Shown piece after piece: positions 8,444-15,953 of a stretch of 64,000 nucleotides of DNA. Numbering within the stretch: position 1 is the stretch's first letter; each line of letters starts with the position of its first letter. The notes below the pieces were generated by a model. It made no database searches and had not been told where the DNA came from. It was given only the letters and a program-made list of their open reading frames with translations. The position numbers were made by a program, and so were the translations under genes. Location of the stretch: positions 124,001-188,000 of the forward strand of contig PYIZ01000050.1 in NCBI GenBank assembly GCA_003635265.1. The letters run 5' to 3'. Origin of the DNA: Candidatus Poribacteria bacterium (GTDB lineage: Bacteria; Poribacteria; WGA-4E; PCPOR2b).

Positions 8444-9154
8444 TTACATCAGTGGCGTCCGGATAACTGTCTCAAGAATGTGAGCGCGTGGGGATTGCGA
8501 GACGAGAAACAGGATTAAATCCGCGACCTCTTCTGGCAAGGTTAGATTCTCGATGACGTCGTTCGGATGGTTATCTCGACGCATCTTGGTGTCAACAGGT
8601 CCCGGACACACCACACTCGCTTTGACACCGTGGGGTCGTCCTTCGTTATTCGTGGTCTCGGTAAAACCGACAACACCAAATTTGGAGGCGCAGTACGCCC
8701 CGCCGTTGGGGTGCCCAACTTTGCCGGAGACTGACGAGACGTTGACGATATGTCCCGCCTTCCGCTCGCACATGTGACTGAACACCGCCTGCGTGCAGAG
8801 GAAGACGCCTTTGAGGTTCACGGCGATATTGAGATCCCAATCTTCCTCACGAATTTTGGGAATTGGATTGTGGATAGCGACGCCTGCGTTGCTGACAAGA
8901 ATATCAATCCTACCGAATCTGTCGAGCGTCCGTTCCACCATCGCGTCTACCTGCGATTTCTGCGTTACATCGGTTGGTATTGCGAGGGCTTGGCGACCGA
9001 GTGCACGAACCTCGTCTGCTACAGCTTCAATCTCTGAGAGCGTTCGTGCCGCAAGCACCAGATCTGCTCCCTCTCGTGCAAAGGCGAGCGCAGTTGATCT
9101 GCCAATTCCGCGTCCACCACCGGTGATAATTGCAACTTGGTTTTCGAGTTTCAT
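8444..9154 (-). CDS. Short-chain dehydrogenase/reductase (SDR)
   Basis: Classical SDR of 236 aa. It shows the cofactor motif TGGGRGIG (residues ~11-18), the NAG motif (residues ~89-91), a catalytic serine in VNVSSVSG, and YCASK as the active YxxxK. It catalyses an NAD(P)-dependent alcohol/ketone interconversion; the substrate is not evident. The start codon directly abuts the stop of the enolase-superfamily gene, so it is the last gene of a likely operon with that gene and the TIM-barrel isomerase. In that context oxidation of a sugar or sugar acid is the simplest reading. Confidence 0.9.
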   Translation of the reverse strand: MKLENQVAIITGGGRGIGRSTALAFAREGADLVLAARTLSEIEAVADEVRALGRQALAIPTDVTQKSQVDAMVERTLDRFGRIDILVSNAGVAIHNPIPKIREEDWDLNIAVNLKGVFLCTQAVFSHMCERKAGHIVNVSSVSGKVGHPNGGAYCASKFGVVGFTETTNNEGRPHGVKASVVCPGPVDTKMRRDNHPNDVIENLTLPEEVADLILFLVSQSPRAHILETVIRTPLM

Positions 9155-10300
9155 TTATTTTTTTGTCTCGACAGTGTTCTCTTTGATGTAATCGAAATTG
9201 ATGTCGTAGCCTAGCCCCGGTCCCTGCGGCAAATGGATGTATCCCTCGTCGTCCATAGCGTCAATCTTTGAATGCAGCCAAGGCTCGACCTGATCGTGGT
9301 CTATAAACGGGTGGAGGAGCCCCCGCTCGTAGAATTCGCCGGGGATACCCATTGCGCCTAACACGTGTAGATTTCCACCGCCGCCGCCGTGTACCTCCAT
9401 CGCCATGCCAAACGACTCTGCCAAATGCACGATTTTCATCAACGGGGTAATCCCTCCCACATCTCCCACGCCGCCTCGCAGGATGTCCGCAGCACCCCGC
9501 AGAATCCACTCTGCTCTGGTGAACATCTTTCCTTCAGCGGTTTCGGGTCCCACAACTGGGATATCTAACTGTTCTGCCAGCCACACATAAGAGGAGGTGC
9601 TGTGTTCGTCCATCGGCTCCTCAAACCAGTAGTAGTTGAGCTTCTCAAGTTCCCTACCGATATAGAGTGCCTGCTCCCGACTGTAGTAATGATAGCAGTC
9701 CAGCATCAGGGGAATATCGTCACCGACCGCCTCTCGCACGGCGGCGCACGCTTTGACATCCATCTTGGGATCGGGAGCCCATGGAATGGGTGGCATCCAG
9801 GTGTGCAGCTTGATCGCCTTGTAGCCGCGTTGTATACACCATTCGGCGAACCGTCCATAATCATCTGGGCTACTGAGCCCCCCTGTTTCTTCGTCGCCGC
9901 ACATGGTGCTGGCGTAAGCGAGGACTTTGTCTCGATAGCCCCCCAGCAGCTTATAGACCGGCTGATCAAAGCAGCGACCCGCAAGATCCCACAGCGCCAT
10001 GTCTGCCACACCGATCACATTGTCTGTGAGGTTTCGATGGATGCGCTGCCAGTGCTTGAGCCGTTGCCATAGTTTTTCACGATAGAATGGATCTTCTCCA
10101 ATCAGTGCGGGCTTAAAGATCTGCTCCGCTATGGCGGGGCTGCCACCAAAGGCATAACCCTCCACGCCTTCGTCAGTGACAATCGTGAGCAGCGTTTGAG
10201 TTGCATCGTGTTCAGGACCAGGATGCCCATGTCCTTCGGAGTCACGAACTTGGTTCGACTTATATTTGAATGTTTGGGTTTTTATGTCTACAATCTTCAT
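9155..10300 (-). CDS. Mandelate racemase / muconate lactonizing enzyme (enolase superfamily)
   Basis: Enolase-superfamily enzyme of 381 aa, probably a sugar-acid dehydratase. Visible features: second-strand motif IKLHTW (a KxH-type pair), metal ligands in LMLDCYHYY, WFEEPMDE and GPETAEG, and a C-terminal EVHGGGG segment supplying the catalytic histidine. The frame is open upstream to an ATG at 10324, but ATG 10300 (MKIVDIKTQ) fits family starts and lies 9 bases after AAAGGG. Its neighbours are a sugar isomerase and an SDR, a typical acid-sugar catabolic set. Whether it acts on rhamnonate, galactonate or another acid cannot be decided. Confidence 0.88.
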   Translation of the reverse strand: MKIVDIKTQTFKYKSNQVRDSEGHGHPGPEHDATQTLLTIVTDEGVEGYAFGGSPAIAEQIFKPALIGEDPFYREKLWQRLKHWQRIHRNLTDNVIGVADMALWDLAGRCFDQPVYKLLGGYRDKVLAYASTMCGDEETGGLSSPDDYGRFAEWCIQRGYKAIKLHTWMPPIPWAPDPKMDVKACAAVREAVGDDIPLMLDCYHYYSREQALYIGRELEKLNYYWFEEPMDEHSTSSYVWLAEQLDIPVVGPETAEGKMFTRAEWILRGAADILRGGVGDVGGITPLMKIVHLAESFGMAMEVHGGGGGNLHVLGAMGIPGEFYERGLLHPFIDHDQVEPWLHSKIDAMDDEGYIHLPQGPGLGYDINFDYIKENTVETKK

Positions 10301-10327
10301 TGTCATTTGCCCTTTACGTTTCACGCA

Positions 10328-11194
10328 TTATCGCAGCTTCTCAATCATCCCAAACAGATTTTGCAGACAAATTCGAGATGCTTCCTCCCCCGCTTCGGAG
10401 AACGCAGTCCCGCCCGGACGGTTGAGCAGATCATCCTCAATTTTTGAGGTTGGACGCCAATGCGTTTCCAAGCAGAGATGTCCCTCGTAACCGTCGTCAA
10501 CGAACGCCTGAAGCTGCCCCTGCCAATCAATCACGCCTTCACCAACCGGAACGGACTCCATCTCACCCGTTTCAGGGTTTTCGCCAGCATCTTTCAGGTG
10601 GGCATGTACCATCAGCGGCTTGAGCCTTTCATACGCGTTGGGATAGGGCGTCTCGCCTTCTGAGTGGGCTTCGTTGGCTGGGTCCCAAATAGCACGGATG
10701 TTGGGAGAATCAATTTCGCGGATAAATCGCTCTGTCAGTTTGGCGGTCGATAGGGATGTGGAGGCTTCGTTTTCCATTCCCAGAATCATCCCCTCTCCAC
10801 TCGCTAGCCGTACCGGCTCATCATAAGCACCGATAATCTCGTCCCACCGTTCCTCGACGTTATTCGTTTTCCAAAAAACGAAGGTGCGAATGAGGTTGAT
10901 ATCAAACGCTTTCGCTACCTCGATGCAACGTTTAAGGATTCCAAGATGTTCCTGCCGTTCCTGTGGGTTATCTATGTCACACTTGAAGAACGGCGAGGCG
11001 ATTCCGACAATTTGAACTCCCGTTCCATCAAGGATGCGTTTCATCTCGTCAATATCGGTCTCCGTTAATTCCTGCGGCGGCTTATCCCATACAGAGCGGA
11101 TCTCAATTGAGTCCAGATTCAACTCCTTCGCGACATTGACAACCGTTTGAAAATCTTGTGAAATTTCATCACCAATAACACCTATCTTGAACAT
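10328..11194 (-). CDS. Sugar phosphate isomerase/epimerase (xylose-isomerase-like TIM barrel)
   Basis: Protein of 288 aa of the AP_endonuc_2 / xylose isomerase-like superfamily. Metal-ligand motifs appear in order at strand ends: GMENEAS (Glu), IWDPANEAH (Asp, His), MVHAHLKDAG (His) and LCLETHW (Glu). Such enzymes isomerise or epimerise keto-sugars or inositols. It leads the group isomerase, enolase-superfamily enzyme and SDR, separated by 27 bases and then none, consistent with one transcript. The ATG is preceded by AAGGAGAAGGTA. Confidence 0.88.
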   Translation of the reverse strand: MFKIGVIGDEISQDFQTVVNVAKELNLDSIEIRSVWDKPPQELTETDIDEMKRILDGTGVQIVGIASPFFKCDIDNPQERQEHLGILKRCIEVAKAFDINLIRTFVFWKTNNVEERWDEIIGAYDEPVRLASGEGMILGMENEASTSLSTAKLTERFIREIDSPNIRAIWDPANEAHSEGETPYPNAYERLKPLMVHAHLKDAGENPETGEMESVPVGEGVIDWQGQLQAFVDDGYEGHLCLETHWRPTSKIEDDLLNRPGGTAFSEAGEEASRICLQNLFGMIEKLR

Positions 11195-11243
11195 TACCTT
11201 CTCCTTACGTGCAAAGCGCAGTGGATTCTGATTTCCGCTTTAC

Positions 11244-12017
11244 TTAATGATATGAATGTCCTCCATCGGGGAAGGTTCCCTGCTGAACTTCTAGTTTATA
11301 ATGCGTCACAGCCCGGTGGATTTCTTTCCGCATATTTGCATACTGCTTGACGAATGACGGTGAGCGGTCAAAGAGCCCTAGTATATCATGAAGCACCAAC
11401 ACCTGCCCATCACAGGCAGCCCCTGCCCCGATGCCAATTGTCGGAATCTGCAACGATTGCGTGATTTTTCTACCTAGCTTCTCTGGAATAGATTCGAGGA
11501 CGATTGCAAAGCAGCCAGCAGCTTCGAGTGCCTTGGCGTCATCAGTAATCAGCAAAGCCTCGGACCGCTTACGTCCATGCACCCGAAATTTCTCACTCGT
11601 CTGCGGCAATAGCCCAACATGCCCCATCACTGGAATACCATCACTGACAATGGCTTTTACAATTTCTGGTTTGTTACCCTCAAATTTGACCGTATCAGCA
11701 CCGACATCACAAAGGGCACGTGCATTTTTAACTGCCTGCTCCGGCGTTTCATAAGCCTGATGCGGAAGGTCCGCGACAAGCAAACAGGTTGTATTGGCTC
11801 GTGCCACGATTCGGGTGTGATGGAGCATATCCGCCATCGTAACCGATCGCGTGTCTTCATAGCCCAAAACTACCATGCCGAGCGAATCGCCAACAAGGAT
11901 AATGTCGATATCTGCCTCATTGAGGATACGCGCTGTTGGGTAGTCATACGCCGTCAGCATCGCAATTTTTTGTCCATTCTGTTTCATCGACTGAATGAGA
12001 TCGGTTGTTTTTTTCAT
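11244..12017 (-). CDS. panB: 3-methyl-2-oxobutanoate hydroxymethyltransferase
   Basis: First committed enzyme of pantothenate (and so CoA) synthesis: it transfers a hydroxymethyl group from 5,10-methylene-tetrahydrofolate to ketoisovalerate. The 257-aa protein shows family motifs throughout: LTAYDYPTAR, ILVGDSLGMV (Mg-binding Asp), ADLPHQAYET, VGADTVKFEG, PVMGHVGLLPQ, and IGIGAGAACDGQVLV near the end. The open frame extends to a GTG at 12080, but homologues begin near MKKTTDLIQSMK, so ATG 12017 is chosen; the ribosome site there is weak. No panC or panD is adjacent. The downstream isomerase gene follows after about 50 bases. Confidence 0.95.
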   Translation of the reverse strand: MKKTTDLIQSMKQNGQKIAMLTAYDYPTARILNEADIDIILVGDSLGMVVLGYEDTRSVTMADMLHHTRIVARANTTCLLVADLPHQAYETPEQAVKNARALCDVGADTVKFEGNKPEIVKAIVSDGIPVMGHVGLLPQTSEKFRVHGRKRSEALLITDDAKALEAAGCFAIVLESIPEKLGRKITQSLQIPTIGIGAGAACDGQVLVLHDILGLFDRSPSFVKQYANMRKEIHRAVTHYKLEVQQGTFPDGGHSYH

Positions 12018-12136
12018 CGTTATTTCACGTTTTTCTTTTATCGTTCCGATTCCGATTGCGAGACGGGTGCTAAACGACACACTCCAAACTTTCCCTCGAT
12101 CTCCTTGAACGCTATGTGAAACGGCATCACTTCTCA

Positions 12137-12188
12137 GTCAGTTACCCGCCCTAAAGGACGGGGCTTCCACTGCTAAGAAGTTGGTGAA
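12137..12188 (-). mobile_element. IS200/IS605-like right-end remnant (copy 1)
   Basis: A 52-bp stretch that recurs at 60699-60751 with a single one-base insertion as the only difference. It contains the hairpin-forming CGCCCTAAAGGACGGGGC and the tail GCTAAGAAGTTGGTGAA. Its style (small GC-rich hairpin plus conserved tail) resembles the 3' ends of IS200/IS605 elements, where the tnpB guide-RNA scaffold lies. No tnpA or tnpB is nearby, so it is a solo end, an eroded element or a non-autonomous derivative. Strand is assigned by analogy. Confidence 0.55.
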
Positions 12189-12235
12189 ATTTCTTGTAAT
12201 TTTATCCATGCGCTATCAATGCTGTTATCTTGCGG

Positions 12236-12568
12236 TTAGAACTCAAAGACGCACTCCATCAGCGCCCACCACTCCTCCGGCTTTCTTTCGGGCACCGGCT
12301 CCTGATAGGTCCGCATCAGTTCATCCCACTCACGGCAGCGCGGATGCTGTTCAAGGTATCGTGGGAAATCCTTTTCAACCTCAAACTCATCGACTGTTTC
12401 CATCGCCATGAACATCCTGCGACCCAACAGGTAGATATTCATCTTTGTGATGCCAATCGTGTGCAGGCTCTCTAGAACTTCGGGCCAAACGTTGCTGTGA
12501 TATTCTTTATATTTTTCGATAATCTCCGGATCATCTTTCAAATTGATTGCCAAACCAAAATGCTTCAT
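12236..12568 (-). CDS. rhaM: L-rhamnose mutarotase
   Basis: Small (110 aa) ferredoxin-like-fold enzyme that interconverts the anomers of L-rhamnose. It matches the family from end to end: YKEYHSNVWPEVLESL (catalytic His/Tyr region), ITKMNIYLLGRRMFMAME, and the C-terminal PEEWWALMECVFEF. The upstream frame is open to 12661, but the ATG at 12568 follows GGAGGAGACAGAA and gives the family length. A promoter with an embedded palindrome lies just upstream (12610-12649). No rhamnose isomerase or kinase is adjacent; the nearby enolase-superfamily, isomerase and SDR genes could supply a non-phosphorylated route, which is inference. Confidence 0.93.
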   Translation of the reverse strand: MKHFGLAINLKDDPEIIEKYKEYHSNVWPEVLESLHTIGITKMNIYLLGRRMFMAMETVDEFEVEKDFPRYLEQHPRCREWDELMRTYQEPVPERKPEEWWALMECVFEF

Positions 12569-12609
12569 TTCTGTCTCCTCCATTGTCGAAATGGGGCTGT
12601 AATCGTGCG

Positions 12610-12644
12610 AAATCGCAATAATTATCACTGAATTATTGCGATTT
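12610..12644. promoter_or_regulatory. Perfect 14-bp palindrome, likely operator of rhaM
   Basis: AAATCGCAATAATT and its exact reverse complement are separated by seven bases (ATCACTG). It overlaps the spacer and -10 box of the rhaM promoter, with one half-site between -35 and -10 and the other just past -10. This is where a repressor dimer would block RNA polymerase. It is AT-rich with no T-tract, so a terminator is less likely. Confidence 0.65.
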
Positions 12645-12649
12645 GTCAA
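12621..12649 (-). promoter_or_regulatory. Sigma70-type promoter of rhaM
   Basis: Read on the minus strand, TTGACA (12649-12644) and GATAAT (12626-12621) are separated by 17 bases: consensus -35 and a 5/6 -10. The predicted leader is about 45 nt before ATG 12568. Confidence 0.7.
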
Positions 12650-12676
12650 TAGCAATCTCACGACCCGGAATTCCTA

Positions 12677-12705
12677 TTGACATGAGATCTCGTAGTAAGT
12701 ATAAT
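12677..12705 (+). promoter_or_regulatory. Fully consensus sigma70 promoter of ppk2
   Basis: TTGACA at 12677-12682, exactly 17 bases, then TATAAT at 12700-12705: a 12/12 match. It is divergent from the rhaM promoter and drives the polyphosphate kinase 2 gene 80 bases downstream. Confidence 0.8.
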
Positions 12706-12785
12706 GCAGTGGATTATCGGGCACGGTGGAATCGTTAGAGAAGAGGTGCCATAAGCCTATAAACTCGCATTAGCAGGGGGTAACT

Positions 12786-13670
12786 ATGTCGAAAAAGCAC
12801 AAGGATAAAGGGACCAAAAAGCAGGAAGACCAGCAAACTGAGAAAGATTTTATCAGGCTTCAACCGACGGATAAGCCCGTAGAAGAACGAAACAAATTGA
12901 AGCGTAAGTTCTATGAGAAAGAGCTCGCCCGACTTCAGATGGAGTTAATCAAACTCCAAGAACATATCCAGAACAAAGGCTTAAAGGTAGTCGTGATTTT
13001 TGAAGGGCGTGATTCCGCAGGCAAGGGCGGAACCATCCAGCGAATTACAGAACCACTAAATCCCCGGATTTGCCGGGTTGTTGCGCTGGGCACCCCAACC
13101 GAGCGTGAGAAAACGCAATGGTATTTTCAACGATATGTTTCCCATCTGCCGGCCGCCGGTGAGATAGTGTTTTTTGACCGGAGTTGGTACAATCGCGCAG
13201 GTGTCGAGCGGGTAATGGGCTTCTGTACTGCGGAAGAATATCATGAGTTTTTACGTTCCTGCCCCGAATTTGAACGAATGTTAGTCCACTCCGGGATTAT
13301 TCTGATCAAGTATTGGCTATCCGTAGATGCGGATGAGCAGGAACGCCGTTTCAGAAGGCGGATCAAAAATCCGGCCAAACGTTGGAAACTCAGCGAAATA
13401 GATATGGAATCCCGCAAAAGATGGATTGATTATTCCCGAGCCAAAGATGAGATGTTTAAGTATACAGATATCAAACAAGCCCCTTGGTATGTGGTTGATG
13501 CCCATGATAAAAAACGTGCGCGGCTCAACTGCATTCACCACTTGTTGACTCTGATTCCTTACGAGGCATTACCCCACCCAAAGTTAGAATTACCGCCACT
13601 CCAAGACGATACCGGATATATGCGGCCACCCATGACAGACCAAACCTTTGTGCCAGAAATATACCCATAA
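12786..13670 (+). CDS. ppk2: Polyphosphate kinase 2
   Basis: Cytoplasmic enzyme of 294 aa that transfers phosphate between polyphosphate and nucleoside di- or monophosphates. The family signature is intact: Walker A-type FEGRDSAGKGG (residues ~72-82), the R/P-rich loop VALGTPTEREKTQWYFQRY, Walker B-type FFDRSWYNRAG (~129-139), and the lid helix with RRRIKNPAKRWKLS. A 40-residue Lys/Glu-rich N-terminal tail precedes the kinase core. One kinase domain and the length suggest a class I enzyme (ADP or GDP phosphorylation). It has an unusually strong promoter. Polyphosphate use also links it loosely to the CHAD proteins near 57 kb. Confidence 0.93.
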   Translation: MSKKHKDKGTKKQEDQQTEKDFIRLQPTDKPVEERNKLKRKFYEKELARLQMELIKLQEHIQNKGLKVVVIFEGRDSAGKGGTIQRITEPLNPRICRVVALGTPTEREKTQWYFQRYVSHLPAAGEIVFFDRSWYNRAGVERVMGFCTAEEYHEFLRSCPEFERMLVHSGIILIKYWLSVDADEQERRFRRRIKNPAKRWKLSEIDMESRKRWIDYSRAKDEMFKYTDIKQAPWYVVDAHDKKRARLNCIHHLLTLIPYEALPHPKLELPPLQDDTGYMRPPMTDQTFVPEIYP

Positions 13671-13921
13671 ACTTGTCAGTCTCCAATCCACGCCACCATA
13701 TATTGATTGCACTCAATCTTAGACGCAATTTGCGTTATAGATATTTACTTAACATAAGTTTTGTATGCTACATATAGTTGGTTTTATAAAAATAAGGCAC
13801 TATATATTGTAGAAGTCGCAATTTTTTGTAACCTTTATGCAGCCGTTCACGTTTCGTATGACGAACTTACCGAGACACCTATGTACTATTATATTGATGT
13901 GTGACCAAGGAGAGCTTGTAA
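13671..13921. other. Gene-free AT-rich interval
   Basis: About 250 bases between ppk2 and the next gene. It holds short self-complementary runs (for example ACGCAA-T-TTGCGT near 13722) and AT-rich blocks that could contain a promoter for the downstream gene, but no convincing -35/-10 pair or terminator. Confidence 0.4.
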
Positions 13922-14911
13922 ATGCCCAAACATCATACTTACGTCGCAACCTGCATAAAAGAGGCACCGCTCCAATGGGGAATTGAACTTGAGGCGTTAG
14001 AAAATTCAATACCATCCAAAATCGTGCGGTTTCCAAATTTGACACAACCGCTTACCAAAGCGCCATATTTTCAGTCCGACTGCGATCCCGTAGCTTATTT
14101 TAGGCAGCTGGTTAAAGGTATGCCGGAGATGCTTCGAGACTATCATGCACGAACCCTCAGGCAAATTCAGGGTCAAATGGATCGGTTGGAAGTTGGCGAT
14201 TGCTGCTACGTCAAGGTTTCATACATTGATAGCAGAGGCGGGGTCAGTCCCTATAAGTACAACATCGAGCTTATTGAAACCCCACCTTGTGAATCGCACC
14301 ATAGCCGCTCAGTCACAGCAGATTCTGGTAATGTGGAACTACCTTCCGCTGCACCGAGCATAGATAATCTCTACCCTCCTTTTATGGAGGAGATAGGTTC
14401 AGATTGGGGAGAATCCAGTGACCTTGCTGACGATGAGCAATTAAACTTGCCGACCCCTAACGACACAGATCCACTCGAACTCATCACCCGGTTACATGAG
14501 GAGATCCAGGAACTACAAGGCGATTTAGACCGAATCAAAGATAGGATTGCGGAAGCAGTGGTTCCGGCTTGCCAAAGTTTGGGGCAGCAGGTAGCGACAG
14601 ATTCAGAGGAAGCTGCGGAAGAAACCGTGGAAGTTGATGAAGTGGGAAGAGTTGATTCGGGTCTACCGGTAGCGACAGACGATCAACGAAAGGAAATACT
14701 CCTCAATTTAGATGAACAGTCTGCAATTGAATACATAATCAATCAGCAGGTAGTCACCGAATCGCAGCTGAGAGATGCGTGCCATATTTCCAATCCGATT
14801 CGCGTGATGAATTGTTTGATTGAAAAGATGGAGCAGTGTAATTTTCCTTGGATCTCCACGGAAGAAAGCCAAAATGGAGAACTCATTTATATGTGGAGTG
14901 CTCCAGAGTAA
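13922..14911 (+). CDS. Hypothetical protein with acidic linker and possible C-terminal winged helix
   Basis: Not recognised. The 329-aa protein has no signal peptide or membrane segment. Residues ~1-115 form a compact domain with YFRQLVKGMPEMLRDYHAR and an SPYKYNIELIE strand. Residues ~125-190 are low-complexity and acidic. Residues ~180-215 (ELITRLHEEIQELQGDLDR) should form a coiled coil. The C-terminal 80 residues (AIEYIINQQVVTESQLRDA, then RVMNCLIEKME) look like a helix-turn-helix or winged-helix domain. The ATG follows AAGGAGAGC, supporting a real gene. A nucleic-acid-binding or regulatory role is a guess. It ends 6 bases from the stop of the convergent Gfo/Idh gene. Confidence 0.6.
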   Translation: MPKHHTYVATCIKEAPLQWGIELEALENSIPSKIVRFPNLTQPLTKAPYFQSDCDPVAYFRQLVKGMPEMLRDYHARTLRQIQGQMDRLEVGDCCYVKVSYIDSRGGVSPYKYNIELIETPPCESHHSRSVTADSGNVELPSAAPSIDNLYPPFMEEIGSDWGESSDLADDEQLNLPTPNDTDPLELITRLHEEIQELQGDLDRIKDRIAEAVVPACQSLGQQVATDSEEAAEETVEVDEVGRVDSGLPVATDDQRKEILLNLDEQSAIEYIINQQVVTESQLRDACHISNPIRVMNCLIEKMEQCNFPWISTEESQNGELIYMWSAPE

Positions 14912-14917
14912 TTAGGT

Positions 14918-15898
14918 TTAGTTGCGTTGGACACTGTTCGCGTAGATTTGAGCGATAATCGCATTGGTTTTTAACCCTTCCTCCCCTGTACAACGGATTG
15001 GCATACCTGTACGCATCTGATTGACGAGGGCTTCAACTAACCCCGTGTGCATATACGGGGTGGGCGGTTGATCGAGTGACTCGCTTTTGTCCTTCGTCTC
15101 AAGCGTCAGGTTGCCGCTGTTGAGGGGATTGCAGCGCAAACTTCCTTCCGTACCGTAAACCTCAACTTCGTCAATCGAAACGCCAACATTCCAGTTGATA
15201 TTTGCGACAGCATGTGATCCGTTTTCAAAGCGTAAGGTGAAGACGGCTGAATCATCAACTGGATGGGGCAAATAGACGTTTTCTGCATACCCAGACACAG
15301 ATGTCACCTCTCCCAACAGATACATCAACAGATCAATCCGGTGACTCCCCAGATCCATCAGAACACCCCCGCCACTGATTTTTGGATCAGTGCGCCATGC
15401 ACCCCACTCATGACTACTTGGATCGTAAGAAGCGGTGTGATTGATTCGCCCTAGCACAACCTCCCCGATTGCTCCCGACTCCATCAATTCCTTCATCTTT
15501 ATGATATTCGGAAAAAAGGGTCTGTAATAAGCGATTGTGAGTGTGACGTTGTTTTCACGGCAGGCATCGACCATCTGCTGACACTCGGCGACGTTCATCC
15601 CCATCGGCTTTTCACAGAGAACATGCTTCCCTGCCTCCGCAGCGAGAATCGTCTGTTCACAATGCAGGTACGGCGGGGTTGCGATATAGACTGCATTAAT
15701 CTCGTCATCCGCCAGCAGCCCTTCAACCGTGTGATAAGCGTGTTTCGCGCCATGTCTTGCTGCAAAATCCTCCGCCTTTTCTCTATCGCGGCGCATCACC
15801 GAAATTAGTTCGGAACCTTCGACCGTATAGAGCGGCGGACCACCTTTGTACTCTGCCACATCCCCACAACCAAGTATCCCCCATCGTAGTAATGTCAT
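14918..15898 (-). CDS. Gfo/Idh/MocA family oxidoreductase
   Basis: NAD(P)-dependent sugar or cyclitol dehydrogenase-like protein of 326 aa. The Rossmann start is WGILGCGDVAEYK, followed by IATPPYLHCEQ and the family hallmark CEKPMG (Lys as catalytic base, residues ~96-101), with the C-terminal motif GSHRIDLLMYL containing the usual histidine. The ATG follows AGAGGCAGAT. It is the last of three minus-strand genes that include a GNAT-barrel fusion and a second Gfo/Idh protein. Substrate not determinable. Confidence 0.92.
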   Translation of the reverse strand: MTLLRWGILGCGDVAEYKGGPPLYTVEGSELISVMRRDREKAEDFAARHGAKHAYHTVEGLLADDEINAVYIATPPYLHCEQTILAAEAGKHVLCEKPMGMNVAECQQMVDACRENNVTLTIAYYRPFFPNIIKMKELMESGAIGEVVLGRINHTASYDPSSHEWGAWRTDPKISGGGVLMDLGSHRIDLLMYLLGEVTSVSGYAENVYLPHPVDDSAVFTLRFENGSHAVANINWNVGVSIDEVEVYGTEGSLRCNPLNSGNLTLETKDKSESLDQPPTPYMHTGLVEALVNQMRTGMPIRCTGEEGLKTNAIIAQIYANSVQRN

Positions 15899-15953
15899 AT
15901 CTGCCTCTTCGTAAACTGAATGAGTGAACTGTTAATTTTCCTCCAATAATCCC

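Noticed and set aside
13671-13921. Rho-independent terminator after ppk2
   Set aside because: Only a 6-bp AT-rich inverted repeat without a T-tract was found.
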